Shown here piece after piece: positions 15,787-24,789 of a DNA stretch of 40,488 nt. A program made the position numbers and the translations under genes. Origin of the DNA: Lachnospiraceae bacterium (GTDB lineage Bacteria; Bacillota; Clostridia; Lachnospirales; Lachnospiraceae); the NCBI GenBank assembly GCA_024405115.1, contig JAKSPD010000015.1, positions 1-40,488 of the forward strand, read 5' to 3'. The notes below the pieces were generated by a model, which saw nothing but the letters and a program-made list of their open reading frames with translations, was not told the origin of the DNA and searched no databases. The number at the start of each line of letters is the position of its first letter. Positions within the stretch are counted from its first letter, which is position 1.

Positions 15787-16182
15787 TTACCGGTGGAGCA
15801 ACGCCTCAACAAAAGTAAGGTAGTCTGCCATGTCGCCGATACGTTTTCTGTATGCGGGGTCGTCCTCAACACTGCCCAGCCTGTCACGCCATGCGGCCTT
15901 TTTTCCCTGAAGTTTCAGATACCTGGAAAGCTTGTCAAAGTTTATTATGAGTGAATCATGAAGCGCGGTCCTTGCCGGGTCACCTTCCATCTTTTCCTCA
16001 ACTGTCATAAGCCCCCATTCAGCGCGGGTTCTGGTATACCGTATGGATTTAGTGAGGACCGTCCTGTATATTTCCAGTGCACCTTCGTCATTTGCAATCT
16101 CTGAAAGCATGTCCGCGTGGATTTCCTGCATCCCGGAAAAAGTGAGTGCATATTTCATTCCCTGATAATCCTTAAATTCCAT
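15787..16182 (-). CDS. DUF3232-like protein
   Basis: 131 residues, helical, charged, soluble. The segment EIHADMLSEIANDEGALEIY, the SIRYTRTRAEW run and ALHDSLIINFDKLSRYL match what I remember of DUF3232 proteins in gut Clostridia, whose role is unknown. GGAGAGGAGA precedes the ATG. It lies between the deformylase-like and MazG-like genes with small gaps, so it is probably co-transcribed. Confidence 0.7.
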   Translation of the reverse strand: MEFKDYQGMKYALTFSGMQEIHADMLSEIANDEGALEIYRTVLTKSIRYTRTRAEWGLMTVEEKMEGDPARTALHDSLIINFDKLSRYLKLQGKKAAWRDRLGSVEDDPAYRKRIGDMADYLTFVEALLHR

Positions 16183-16206
16183 CGTCTTATCTCCTCTCCC
16201 TGTCCG

Positions 16207-16530
16207 TCAATTGAGCTCCGTATACTTAGCGGCGCTCCCCTTTGCCTTTTCGACGGGGTATTTTGCCTCATTCATCGTCATCTTCATGTTTATTATCTCA
16301 TCCGCATCTAACCCCAGCTCATCAAGAAGGTTCTGCGAATACACCATGACATCCGCAAGCTCCTCCTTCACATGCTGAAGGTCTATGTCCGTTTCACTCC
16401 ACTGGAAGCATTCCAGAAGCTCCGCCGCCTCTATCACAATTGATTTAGCCAGGTTTGCAGGAGTATGAAACTGTCCCCAGTCCCTGTCCTCCGAAAATTT
16501 CCTTATCCTGTCTACCGTTTCCTGTTTCAT
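16207..16530 (-). CDS. MazG-like nucleotide pyrophosphohydrolase
   Basis: 107 residues of the all-alpha NTP pyrophosphatase superfamily. The metal-binding acidic pairs are in EAAELLECFQW (residues about 34-44) and EELADVMVYSQNLLDELG (about 56-73). It likely hydrolyses a non-canonical or damaged nucleoside triphosphate. GGAGGTGG precedes the ATG, and the start overlaps the YbaK gene stop by 4 bases, so the two are coupled. Confidence 0.85.
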   Translation of the reverse strand: MKQETVDRIRKFSEDRDWGQFHTPANLAKSIVIEAAELLECFQWSETDIDLQHVKEELADVMVYSQNLLDELGLDADEIINMKMTMNEAKYPVEKAKGSAAKYTELN

Positions 16531-17006
16531 GCATCCACCTCCGGGATCTTACATACATCGACCCACTCAAGAAATTCTGATGTCTCCTCAAGTTCAGGTA
16601 TGCTGAGCTTTACGGCGCTGTTGTCACTTCCGCAGGCCGGATAAACAATGTCAAACCTCTTAAGTGATTCGTCAAGATACACCTTAACGCCTTCCTTCGC
16701 ACCAAAAGGACACACACCGCCCACGTCATGACCGATCATCTCGTGGACCTCCTCCCTTGTAAGCATTGCCGCCTTCGTATGGAAGAAAGCCTTGAATTTA
16801 CTGTTCGCCACTTTTGCGTCCCCGGCGCACAGTATCATTACAGGGTCCCCGTCAACCTTAAATGTCAGGGATTTTGCTATCCTCGCAGGCTCAGTGCCTA
16901 CCGCCAGTGCAGCAAGCTCTACCGTAGCGCTTGAAACCTCAAACTCCATCACCCGGTCCCCGTAACCTTTTTCACAGAGATATTTTTTTGCAATGTCAAA
17001 TGCCAT
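16527..17006 (-). CDS. YbaK/EbsC-family aminoacyl-tRNA deacylase
   Basis: 159 residues. The family hydrolyses misacylated tRNA, usually Cys-tRNA(Pro) or Ala-tRNA(Pro), in trans. The conserved lysine and glycine features are in RIAKSLTFKVDG (about 42-53) and the C-terminal half contains MIGHDVGGVCPFGAKEGV, the family loop. The substrate residue pattern cannot be settled by eye. AAAGGAG precedes the ATG; the start overlaps the end of the lgt-like gene by 11 bases and the end overlaps the MazG-like gene by 4. Confidence 0.87.
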   Translation of the reverse strand: MAFDIAKKYLCEKGYGDRVMEFEVSSATVELAALAVGTEPARIAKSLTFKVDGDPVMILCAGDAKVANSKFKAFFHTKAAMLTREEVHEMIGHDVGGVCPFGAKEGVKVYLDESLKRFDIVYPACGSDNSAVKLSIPELEETSEFLEWVDVCKIPEVDA

Positions 17007-17793
17007 CCTGATGCTCCTTTTTACGCCTGTTAACGGCGATTAAACATGTTATGGAAGTTACTGTAATTACGGCATAAAGTACGGGATAAAACACTGTGAT
17101 CATCTTCTGGTCATACGGAAGCTCACGTAGCGGAAGTATCATCCACCGTGCCGCTGAAAAAAGCGCGGCAAATAACGCGGCGCGGCTGCCCTCCTTTAAT
17201 CTTAAAACCTTTGGCAGGCTTACTGCAAGAATCGCTGAAAGAAGCGCTCCCGCAATCTCATAAAGCTGTGTCGGGTGCACCACCGGAGACTTTGCGCTTA
17301 TAATCTTCATGCTGTTAAAAAAGTAGTACTTTGCCTCGTTTGCCGGAAAAACCATTCCAAAAGGCCCGTCCGTCGGTTTCCCGAAACAGCAGCCATTAAG
17401 AAAGCAGCCAAGCTTTAGAAGCATTATGCCGGCCGCTGCCGGAACGGTAAATGCATCCGCGACGGCTGCCGGCTTTTCCCTTCTTAAAAGGCAGTATATA
17501 ATGATGACAGCCGCTCCCGCAATCAGACCGCCCATCAGAGAAAGCTTCTGGTACGAAAAGGTCCACACCTTAAATTCTTTTAAAAAAGCCCTTGGGTTTG
17601 TGATGAAGTTTAAAAGTCTTGCGCCGATAACTGCCGCCAAAAGCACGATTATAGGCAGTAAAAAAGCCCACACACCCTGACGCTTTCTTCGAAGATATAT
17701 CACTGAAAGCACTGCGCCGATTATGCCGGCCATGGCGGCACATACGTAATAGCTCTGCAGTTTTTGTCCGAAAATCACTATGTAAGGGTGCAT
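16996..17793 (-). CDS. lgt: Prolipoprotein diacylglyceryl transferase family protein
   Basis: 265 residues with about seven membrane segments. Diagnostic stretches are the short arginine-containing loop after the second segment, CFLNGCCFGKPTDGPFGMVFP around residue 130-150 (the Lgt signature region) and HPTQLYE near 170. Lgt transfers diacylglycerol to the lipobox cysteine of prolipoproteins. The classical HGGL and RFGNFxNxE signatures are modified here (SLMGGLIAG and KLGCFLNGCC), so this may be a divergent paralogue. The adjacent upstream gene encodes a lipoprotein, a potential substrate. Confidence 0.8.
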   Translation of the reverse strand: MHPYIVIFGQKLQSYYVCAAMAGIIGAVLSVIYLRRKRQGVWAFLLPIIVLLAAVIGARLLNFITNPRAFLKEFKVWTFSYQKLSLMGGLIAGAAVIIIYCLLRREKPAAVADAFTVPAAAGIMLLKLGCFLNGCCFGKPTDGPFGMVFPANEAKYYFFNSMKIISAKSPVVHPTQLYEIAGALLSAILAVSLPKVLRLKEGSRAALFAALFSAARWMILPLRELPYDQKMITVFYPVLYAVITVTSITCLIAVNRRKKEHQDGI

Positions 17794-17807
17794 GGGCAGT
17801 CCTCAGG

Positions 17808-20042
17808 TTACTTTAAAACATCAATCTTTGTCTCAATGAGAAGTGATTCCACTTCTCCATCCTGCTCCTCCCTGAGAAGGAATACCGCCTTACTGCTCTT
17901 TAAAGTGATAAGGCCGTCATTTGCAGTGACTTCAATTTCTGTATTTCCTTCCTCCGTCGTGAGTGTCAGTTTGCCGTCCTTAAGGACTGCAGGGGCCTTC
18001 ATCGGATATACATCATTTCCTGTCACAGTGCCGCTCACTACACATGTATCTTCCCCGGTCTTTGTGATCGTTATCTCCTGTCCCACCTCTATCTGGTCGA
18101 TATACTCATCAAGCGCCGCGTCACAGTCAGCCTTTGAATTGATGTCAAGGTCATACTGGCTTCCGGCACCCTCTCCGGACATGAATGCCTGATACATTTC
18201 TTCAGTAACGCGGAGGTCCGTAACCGTCACTGTTCCTGAATATGTTCCGACAATGTCCTCCATCGTCACGCCAAAGTCATATGCGGGATTAAGGACGCCA
18301 TATGTCTTAAGCTGTGAAATGAAGAGCTTTACGGCATCATCCCTCTTATTTTCAGTTGCAAGCGATACCCAGTCGTTCATAAGGACGCCCCAGTTGTAGA
18401 TTCCGTCCTTCTGGCTCTTTGAAAGGGCATCCTCGTCGACGTACTCTGAAACCATCTGCCTTACCCTCATGATACGCTCAAGACGCGCCGTGAGGTTAAA
18501 GTCATCATCAGACTGCTCCCCGAAGAATTTTTTGAAATTACCGGAGCTTAAGCAGCCGTAGGAACGCATCATTTCCTCAATGCATTCCCTTTCATTCTGC
18601 TTTATCTTCTCGATTTCAGCCTCCTGCTGAAGGCGCGTCCTGAAGTAATTTAAAAGTCCCTCCTCCGCACGCTTGTCAAAAATCTCACGGTAATGCTCGT
18701 CAAGCTCGTCATACTCAAGGCGGCCCCAGCCGTACTTTTCACAGGTCTCGGCAACCTTGTCCATGTTGTAGAAACGGTAAACACCCTTTGACCATGTAAG
18801 GCCGCTTGAAGTATAAAGGTATGTCTTAAGGGACGCCTCATCCCCTGCAATGACCTCATTTCCCCACATGTCCTCATGACCGTTTTTGAATTTCTGATAA
18901 AGGTCCTCTATCTGGTTTGACTTCCAGTTTGTGAAGCACTCATTGACCTTCGCGCCCACATATCCCACGGCCTTTGTTGTAAGTCCTATCTCGGGAACAA
19001 TGTTTCCAATGACGTCGCCTATTTCCTTAAGTGCGGTCTTTGTGTCGCCTCCGGCGATGGCTCCCACTATCGTTCCGGCCTTTGCGACATCCTTAAACTT
19101 TTCCTGGGCCTTGCCGCCTGCAAGATTATAGTTGAGTATGTCATACAGCTTTCCGGAAATGATTTCATCCATCTTGTCCTGGAAATCCCGGGAATCCTTT
19201 TTATCAATTGACTTTATTGCTGTCGTGGTAAGATCGGTATAAAATCCTACGTCATCACCGCACTGTGCACCCACGTAATTTATTACTGAAAGCGAAAGCT
19301 CACGTGCCGCGTCCTCGGTAAGGTTGAGGGCGGCTATCTTTGCCTTAACGTAAGGCTCAAGTTCTGATGCCGCCTTTTCAGCGTCAGACTTCTGGATTGC
19401 AGCCTGCGTTGCGTACTTGTCAAGGAACATTTCCACCTGTTCCTTTTCTGTAAGCTTTGCAGCGCCAAACGGGCTTAAATGCGGAAGGTTTACCGCCATT
19501 GTGCCCGATGCGCTGTCATATGAGTCGGGAAGCATGTATTCAACATTTCCGTCATCATTAAAATACAGGAATACGAGCTGCCCAAGTCCGCCCTCAAGGT
19601 CATCAAGGTCCTCCGGCATGGGAAGCGTAAGCGTTACGTCAGTGCCAAAAAGTCCGCCCTTATAACCGTCAGAAACGATATGGACCGGAGTGCCGATGAT
19701 TTCATATTTTTCATCATCAGCGTATTTTGCCAGGTCATTTTGTGAAACCTCAGTCACCTCGACCTTTGATCCCTCAGAAAACGTATCCGCGGGAACCAAA
19801 AGGGCATACCCGTCAGCAGAAAAGTTCCCAAGCTTCATTTCCTCATTGCCCTTTACGGGAGGAGCCTCGGTTTCAGGAGCTTTTGTCGTTTCAGCAGCCT
19901 TTGTGTCTGCTGCCTTTGTTGTGACAGCCTGTGTGGCCGTGCCTGTCTGGGCAGCTGTTTCAGCAGGCTTTTGTCCGCATCCAAAAAGACATGATGTTAA
20001 AAGAGCCAAAGCAAGAAATGCAGTAATTATCCTTTTTTTCAT
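17808..20042 (-). CDS. Large lipoprotein with a ZU5-like domain
   Basis: 744 residues. The N-terminus is a lipoprotein signal with lipobox LTSC (Cys19) or LFGC (Cys22), then a Thr/Ala/Lys/Glu-rich linker to about 62. Residues of about 70-205 (VPADTFSEGSKVEVTEV, the LTLPMP strand, NLPHLSPFGA) look like a ZU5/Ig-type domain. A long helical middle and a C-terminal beta-rich portion from about 600 (VGTYSGTVTVTDL) follow. I do not recognise the whole. Exported and anchored outside the cell. GGAGGAC precedes the ATG. It lies 20 bases after the stop of the repeat protein gene, so the two are likely one operon. Confidence 0.75.
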   Translation of the reverse strand: MKKRIITAFLALALLTSCLFGCGQKPAETAAQTGTATQAVTTKAADTKAAETTKAPETEAPPVKGNEEMKLGNFSADGYALLVPADTFSEGSKVEVTEVSQNDLAKYADDEKYEIIGTPVHIVSDGYKGGLFGTDVTLTLPMPEDLDDLEGGLGQLVFLYFNDDGNVEYMLPDSYDSASGTMAVNLPHLSPFGAAKLTEKEQVEMFLDKYATQAAIQKSDAEKAASELEPYVKAKIAALNLTEDAARELSLSVINYVGAQCGDDVGFYTDLTTTAIKSIDKKDSRDFQDKMDEIISGKLYDILNYNLAGGKAQEKFKDVAKAGTIVGAIAGGDTKTALKEIGDVIGNIVPEIGLTTKAVGYVGAKVNECFTNWKSNQIEDLYQKFKNGHEDMWGNEVIAGDEASLKTYLYTSSGLTWSKGVYRFYNMDKVAETCEKYGWGRLEYDELDEHYREIFDKRAEEGLLNYFRTRLQQEAEIEKIKQNERECIEEMMRSYGCLSSGNFKKFFGEQSDDDFNLTARLERIMRVRQMVSEYVDEDALSKSQKDGIYNWGVLMNDWVSLATENKRDDAVKLFISQLKTYGVLNPAYDFGVTMEDIVGTYSGTVTVTDLRVTEEMYQAFMSGEGAGSQYDLDINSKADCDAALDEYIDQIEVGQEITITKTGEDTCVVSGTVTGNDVYPMKAPAVLKDGKLTLTTEEGNTEIEVTANDGLITLKSSKAVFLLREEQDGEVESLLIETKIDVLK

Positions 20043-20062
20043 TATTTAAAGTCCTCCACCCA

Positions 20063-20710
20063 TTAGTTGCCGGTCGAATAGCCGTATTCAATGGTTTCCT
20101 TTGTCCCGTCAGCATACCAGATGTCAATCGTCTCAATGGTAAATGATTCTGCCTTTGATGAATATCCAATCACATCACGGTATTCCACCTCGTCACCCGG
20201 AGCCAGAGTCTTCTTATACGTGACCTTGATTTCATTTGATTCATTGAAAGAATTCTGAACCGGTCTTCCCTCCGCATCACCACAGTTAATGTGGAGCTTA
20301 AGCTTTCTGATTTCCTTTTCAGAATTATTCTTAAAGGACCATATGAGGGTAACACGTCCAGAAATGGTCTTTTCATAAGTCAGTTCCTTTGGGGATGCGA
20401 TGGAACCTTTATTGTCATCACCTTTTGTCTGGACAACGCCGTTTAAAACCCAGGCTCCGTCAGCATTTACCTCGCTTCCGTCAGGAGTGACGGTATCCGT
20501 TACAAGGTAGCCGCTCTCATCAAAAAAGTAGCACTCCGCAATGCCGTCGCCGTCACCGTCAATCCATGCCCACTCATTCTTAATGTAAGTGCCGTCACCG
20601 TTATCCCACCACCAGCCTTTGCCGTCCTGCTTCCACTCGCCCGCAAAGGCAGCAATTATAAACATGACGGTAAAAACAAATGTTAAAGGGATGAATGCAA
20701 GCTTCTTCAT
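20063..20710 (-). CDS. Secreted protein with cell-wall-binding-like repeats
   Basis: 215 residues from ATG 20710, which follows GGGAGG. A signal peptide (MKKLAFIPLTF to AAFAGEW, about 24 residues) is followed by aromatic, Gly/Asp-rich repeats (WKQDGKGWWWDNGDGTY, then NEWAWIDGDGDG and YTP-like TVTPDGSEV) of the choline/glucan-binding type. The C-terminal half is a beta-sandwich-like region with SFKNNSEKEIRKLKLHI. Probably attached to wall polymers. First gene of a pair with the large lipoprotein. The same repeat style occurs in the element gene at 35045. Confidence 0.75.
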   Translation of the reverse strand: MKKLAFIPLTFVFTVMFIIAAFAGEWKQDGKGWWWDNGDGTYIKNEWAWIDGDGDGIAECYFFDESGYLVTDTVTPDGSEVNADGAWVLNGVVQTKGDDNKGSIASPKELTYEKTISGRVTLIWSFKNNSEKEIRKLKLHINCGDAEGRPVQNSFNESNEIKVTYKKTLAPGDEVEYRDVIGYSSKAESFTIETIDIWYADGTKETIEYGYSTGN

Positions 20711-20788
20711 GTTTTCCTCCCGCATTAAACAGATATAATTTATAACGTAAGTATACAATATGCCAAAAGCCAAAACAAGGAAAACAAT

Positions 20789-20811
20789 AATACGGCAGAA
20801 ACTGCCGTATT
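20789..20811 (-). terminator. Terminator of the SRAP gene
   Basis: A perfect 9-bp stem (AATACGGCA with TGCCGTATT) around 5 bases, followed on the minus strand by ATTGTTTTCC. It lies 4 bases after the SRAP stop. Confidence 0.75.
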
Positions 20812-20814
20812 GCC

Positions 20815-21402
20815 CTACATGAAATCAAATAGGTTTAGCTGTTCGTATTTCCTGTCATTATTAAGTACAGGACCTTTTTTACCAAGAAGCTTCCTTGCCA
20901 CCCTCTCATCCCCAAGCCAGGCCGCCACCTCATCCTTATCCATGATGAGCGGCATCCTGTCATGAATGTCCTTCATCGACTCATTCGGGCTGGTTGTCAG
21001 GATGACAAACCGCTTTCCGTCTTTTGTGTCATCATAAAACCCGGCAAGATATATCGGGTTACCGTCAGGCCTTGAAAACGCCACCTTTGTCCTGTCACCG
21101 TCCCACTCATAAAAAAGAGAGGCGGGAACTATGCAGCGCCTGTGAAGGATTCCGTCACAAAACATCTTTTTTTCAAACACCGTTTCTGACCTGGCGTTTA
21201 TGATCAGGCTCCTGTTTGGTCCCTCAATCCCCCATGTGATATTTTCAGGAACCAGGGCATCATTTTTATGAATAAAGACAAGCGGATTCTCACCCGGTGA
21301 AACCTCGCCGGTTTTCATGCCAGAAAGAGAGCCCCCGGATATCCCGAGCTCATCCCTTATCTTTTCCTTTAATTCAGATGCCATGTAATACCTGCAGCAC
21401 AT
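20815..21402 (-). CDS. SOS response-associated peptidase (SRAP, YedK/HMCES type)
   Basis: 195 residues. SRAP proteins crosslink to abasic sites in single-stranded DNA through Cys2, which is exposed after removal of Met1. Here the start MCCRYY puts Cys at position 2, fixing the start at 21402. Other marks are NARSET (residues about 70-75), RRCIVPASLFYEW, and HDRMPLIM with the catalytic His. The frame runs 22 codons further upstream but those residues would bury Cys2. No ribosome binding site precedes this ATG: an extended -10 lies 6 bases before it. Confidence 0.87.
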   Translation of the reverse strand: MCCRYYMASELKEKIRDELGISGGSLSGMKTGEVSPGENPLVFIHKNDALVPENITWGIEGPNRSLIINARSETVFEKKMFCDGILHRRCIVPASLFYEWDGDRTKVAFSRPDGNPIYLAGFYDDTKDGKRFVILTTSPNESMKDIHDRMPLIMDKDEVAAWLGDERVARKLLGKKGPVLNNDRKYEQLNLFDFM

Positions 21403-21408
21403 AGGCTT

Positions 21409-21417
21409 ATTATAACA
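21409..21417 (-). promoter_or_regulatory. Extended -10 directly before the SRAP start codon
   Basis: On the minus strand TGTTATAAT (core at 21409-21414) is 6 bases from the ATG, which predicts transcription starting at or within the start codon. A -35 is not evident. This implies leaderless translation. Confidence 0.6.
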
Positions 21418-21448
21418 GAAAAAACAGCGGTTATATCTTAATGTTCTT

Positions 21449-21478
21449 TTGATAATGACGGTCGCCATATGGTATAAT
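21449..21478 (+). promoter_or_regulatory. Promoter of the histidine phosphatase gene
   Basis: -35 TTGATA (21449-21454), 18 bases, extended -10 TATGGTATAAT (core 21473-21478). The start codon is at 21510. It overlaps the divergent SRAP upstream region. Confidence 0.8.
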
Positions 21479-21509
21479 CCTTACAAATTATTCAAGCGGG
21501 GATTATCAT

Positions 21510-22226
21510 ATGCTTCTGTATTTCATCAGGCACGGCGAACCGGACTACGTTAACGATACCCTTACACCATATGGCATTTTACAGGCTGAAGAAACCGCAA
21601 AGCGTCTTCTCACGGAAAACATGACACATGTCTATGCCTCCCCTATGGGGCGTGCACAGCTTACCGCCCACATTTTTGCCGATAAGGCCGGACTCCCGGT
21701 GGAAACACTCGACTGGGCCCATGAGCTCGGAGGAGAGTCAAAAACGACTTTCCCCGACGGCAAATCAAAAGGAATGGGAATAGTGTCACCCGTACACTTT
21801 CACAGTAAGGAAAACCTTGCCGTCCCGTTTGATGATGCCTTTGACACCATTCCCGGCATATGCGACACGGAATTTAAGGGACGTTACCGGTTCATTACAG
21901 ACGGACTTGATAAGCTTTTAAGCGAACATGGATATGAAAGGGAAGAAAACGGAGCATACCGTCTGGTATGCCCCGAAGAAAGTCATATAGCTGTTTTCTG
22001 CCACGGTGCGATGATCCGTTCAGTTGTGGCCCACCTGCTCCACATCCCGTATCAGTACATTGCCTCAACGTTTCATGAGCATCACTGCGGTATCACGCTT
22101 TTCCGCTTTGAAAAGATTGCTGATGAGACAGACGAGATAGTGCCGCAGCTTCTGTCCTTTGGAGATGCCGGTATCCTTTATAACCTCGGCGTCCAGCATT
22201 TCTACCTGACCGGCGAGGAGATCTGA
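21510..22226 (+). CDS. Histidine phosphatase family protein
   Basis: 238 residues of the phosphoglycerate-mutase-like branch. The catalytic RHGE is at residues 8-11 (FIRHGEPDY), YASPMGRAQ in the first third carries the second Arg, and the acid/base His is in VFCHGAMIRS near residue 170. The long insert FDTIPGICDTEFKGRYRFITDG between them is unusual in small phosphatases. Substrate unknown. The ribosome binding site (GCGGGGA) is moderate. Its TGA stop abuts the stop of the convergent epimerase gene. Confidence 0.85.
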   Translation: MLLYFIRHGEPDYVNDTLTPYGILQAEETAKRLLTENMTHVYASPMGRAQLTAHIFADKAGLPVETLDWAHELGGESKTTFPDGKSKGMGIVSPVHFHSKENLAVPFDDAFDTIPGICDTEFKGRYRFITDGLDKLLSEHGYEREENGAYRLVCPEESHIAVFCHGAMIRSVVAHLLHIPYQYIASTFHEHHCGITLFRFEKIADETDEIVPQLLSFGDAGILYNLGVQHFYLTGEEI

Positions 22227-23420
22227 TCAGCCTTTTGCCAGTATCCTTCCGATTATGTCATCAGTATGCATGAGCATCCTGGGAGTGTGGAACGGCCCCT
22301 TATAAAGATTGCCCTTTGCAATGGGTTCAGTGGGCTTTCCGTCACGACGCAGATATCCGTAGCAGTCACCGTACTCATGGTCTGCAAAGTAAGTGAAGTA
22401 ATAGTCAAGGAAGCGCTCAAAGTCATCATAGTACTCTTCCTTTCCGGTCATGAAATATAAGGTGATTGCTGAGCATATTGCCTCATCGATAACCCACCAG
22501 AACTTCATGTCGTGCTCATACTCCTCGGGAGGATATCCGAGGGCGTCAACAAACATGAGGATTCCCCCATACTCCTTATCCCAGCCCACATTGAGGCAGC
22601 AGCGGTAAATCTTTTCCGCCATTTCAAGAAGATACGGGTCATTAAGTGTCTCCGATGCTTTTGCAAGGAACCATACTCCCTCAAGTCCGTGACCGGGATT
22701 CACCTTACGTCCTACCGTCCAGTCAGAATAGAATTCACCGTTTGGTCCGACGCTCTCAAGTATGCATCCAAGGTCTTCCTTATAGTTATATTTGAAAATG
22801 TCGTATGCAAACTCGCTCATCTGTGAGAGATATTCCTCCGTACGCTCCTTATCAGAAAGACGCATGATGTCGCAGAGGTCAAGCGCTATCATGGCGGAGC
22901 CGAAAGAACGCGTGGGGCGCTGCAGGAATTTGGGTTCCCCCTCATTAATGAGACCATGGTAACGGTCCACGTAAATGCGGAACCTCTTTCTCGCATTTTC
23001 AAGATAGTGTTCTTCTCCCGTAGCCCTGTAATATTCCGCATTTCCGCTCACACAGAAGGTGTCGTCAGGATAACGGCGGTTCCTTAACGGGGTGCCGTCG
23101 GCAGATGTCGTATAGTAGCATCCGCTGGAATCCGGGCAGTAAAAGTACTTATCCATGAAGTCGAGGCAGCTTTTTGCTATTGCAAGGTATTCCTCGTTTT
23201 TTCCGTACTGATTGCTCGCACGTGAAAAAGTCCATGCCGCCCTGCCCTGCTGCCATACGTTCTTATCATGAGACGTAATCTTTCCGTCCCTTGCAAGACA
23301 TGTGAAGAATCCCCCGTTCTCCTTATCGGGTCCGTACTTTACCCAGAAGGGAAGACTATACACGGTAAGCTCTTTTCTTATCAGTTCCTGCTTATCTTTT
23401 AACTGTTCTTTTGTAATCAT
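22227..23420 (-). CDS. AGE-family epimerase (N-acylglucosamine 2-epimerase-like)
   Basis: 397 residues forming an (alpha/alpha)6 barrel. KDKQELIRKEL, the WWQQGRAAWTFSRA-like NVWQQGRAAWTFSRASNQYG, NPGHGLEGVWFLAKA and FWWVIDEAICSAI contain the conserved Trp, Arg, His residues; HPGH-like NPGHGLEG supplies a catalytic His. It probably interconverts N-acetylglucosamine/N-acetylmannosamine or cellobiose-type sugars. AAGGAGAAAAC precedes the ATG. It is last in a probable operon with the PIG-L deacetylase and LMW phosphatase, with gaps of 15 and 4 bases. Confidence 0.87.
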   Translation of the reverse strand: MITKEQLKDKQELIRKELTVYSLPFWVKYGPDKENGGFFTCLARDGKITSHDKNVWQQGRAAWTFSRASNQYGKNEEYLAIAKSCLDFMDKYFYCPDSSGCYYTTSADGTPLRNRRYPDDTFCVSGNAEYYRATGEEHYLENARKRFRIYVDRYHGLINEGEPKFLQRPTRSFGSAMIALDLCDIMRLSDKERTEEYLSQMSEFAYDIFKYNYKEDLGCILESVGPNGEFYSDWTVGRKVNPGHGLEGVWFLAKASETLNDPYLLEMAEKIYRCCLNVGWDKEYGGILMFVDALGYPPEEYEHDMKFWWVIDEAICSAITLYFMTGKEEYYDDFERFLDYYFTYFADHEYGDCYGYLRRDGKPTEPIAKGNLYKGPFHTPRMLMHTDDIIGRILAKG

Positions 23421-23435
23421 GTTTTCTCCTTATAA

Positions 23436-24311
23436 TCAAAACGGAAACAGCTCTTTTTCTTTTTCCTTTGTCAGCGGTGAACCGTACTCACTGACTGAGA
23501 ATGCTTCGGCAAACTTTATCCTCTTTCCATTTTCCCCATACCGTTCAATCAGATTTTTACGGTACTTTGAAGCCGGGAACGCCTCCCTGTATTCTGAAGA
23601 CGGACCTTTCACGACAGTATTGATTACAGCCTCATCGGCATCCATGCCGCCTTCCGGGATTCTCGGCTCATGAAGCCATGCTAATCTTTCTGCCTTTTCT
23701 TCCGGCACCTCGGAAAGCCTGCCGTATGTGTAAGGAAGCCATTCATACATCTGCGATTCATGGCAACTAAGCATTTCAAACTTTTTTTCGATTACATCGT
23801 CTATGCCCACTACCACATCCGGTTCAAACCTTGGGTTTGTGAATCCGTCATAGCAGTGCATGATGACCGGCATTTCCTTAAGCGCCTCTGCTTCCGGGCA
23901 TATGCTTGGGACTATCAGCATGTATGAGGCATCCTGAACAAGCACTGAGGTTGCACGGTGGTCCGGGTGATAATCCCCCAGCCTGTGGGTTATGATTAAA
24001 TCCGGTTTTATTTCCCTTATATATCGGATAAGTCTCCTTCTGTTCTCAAGGCCCGGCAAAAGCTCTCCGTCCCTGTTGTCCCAGACATCATACCTGATTC
24101 CGGCAGTAGATGCTGCTTTTTTTGCCTCGTTGCGCCTTCTTTCCGCAAGCTCTGCCGGTTTCATTTCATGATGACCGCTGCTTCCGTCGGTAACGGAAAG
24201 AAATGTGACGCTGTGCCCTTTCCGGGCATATTTAATTGCAATGCCGCCGCACCTGAAATCACAGTCATCAGGATGGGCGCCTATCATGAGTATCTTAAGC
24301 ATATTATCCAT
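23436..24311 (-). CDS. PIG-L/LmbE-family deacetylase
   Basis: 291 residues. The zinc-binding AHPDD lies at 12-16, and the third ligand is in GDYHPDHRAT near residue 118. These enzymes remove N-acetyl groups from sugars such as N-acetylglucosamine conjugates. A C-terminal extension of about 80 residues rich in Glu/Lys follows the core. AAAGGAAG precedes the ATG. Pairing with an N-acylglucosamine epimerase-like gene supports amino-sugar metabolism. Confidence 0.88.
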   Translation of the reverse strand: MDNMLKILMIGAHPDDCDFRCGGIAIKYARKGHSVTFLSVTDGSSGHHEMKPAELAERRRNEAKKAASTAGIRYDVWDNRDGELLPGLENRRRLIRYIREIKPDLIITHRLGDYHPDHRATSVLVQDASYMLIVPSICPEAEALKEMPVIMHCYDGFTNPRFEPDVVVGIDDVIEKKFEMLSCHESQMYEWLPYTYGRLSEVPEEKAERLAWLHEPRIPEGGMDADEAVINTVVKGPSSEYREAFPASKYRKNLIERYGENGKRIKFAEAFSVSEYGSPLTKEKEKELFPF

Positions 24312-24315
24312 AAGG

Positions 24316-24789
24316 TTACTTCCTTTCGTTCCATCTTTTCCATTTTATTTCATTTAAGAGCGCCCCGCAGCCCTCGTTTATGTCCCTCCACGTGGCATCG
24401 AAATCCCCGGAATAATATGGGTCAGCCACGTCACGGGAATTACCTGTATATTCCATAAGGAGATGAACCTTATTTTCCGGGTCATCGCCTATTATGTTCT
24501 TTAAGTTACGCAGATTTCTCGAATCCATGCATATCAAAAGATCGTACTTATCATAATCGCTCTTATCCATGCGGTAGGCCCGATGGGAGTCGCAATTGAT
24601 TCCGATGCCTTTTAATAGCTTCTTTACCGGAGGATATATGGGATTCCCGTACTCCTCATAGCTTGTGGCAGCGGAAGAAACGATGAAATCATCCGCAATC
24701 CCCTCGTCCTTAATCATCTTTTTAAATATGTATTCCGCCATCGGGCTGCGGCATATGTTGCCGTGGCAAATGAATAAGATTTTTATCAT
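24316..24789 (-). CDS. Low-molecular-weight protein tyrosine phosphatase
   Basis: 157 residues. The P-loop CHGNICRS has Cys8 and Arg14 at the expected CX5R spacing, and the general acid is in VADPYYSGDF near the C-terminal third. AAGGAG precedes the ATG. It is first of the three-gene operon. Its promoter should lie upstream, where the integrative element now begins, so expression may have been changed by insertion. The region 24804-25045 shows no consensus promoter. Confidence 0.88.
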   Translation of the reverse strand: MIKILFICHGNICRSPMAEYIFKKMIKDEGIADDFIVSSAATSYEEYGNPIYPPVKKLLKGIGINCDSHRAYRMDKSDYDKYDLLICMDSRNLRNLKNIIGDDPENKVHLLMEYTGNSRDVADPYYSGDFDATWRDINEGCGALLNEIKWKRWNERK

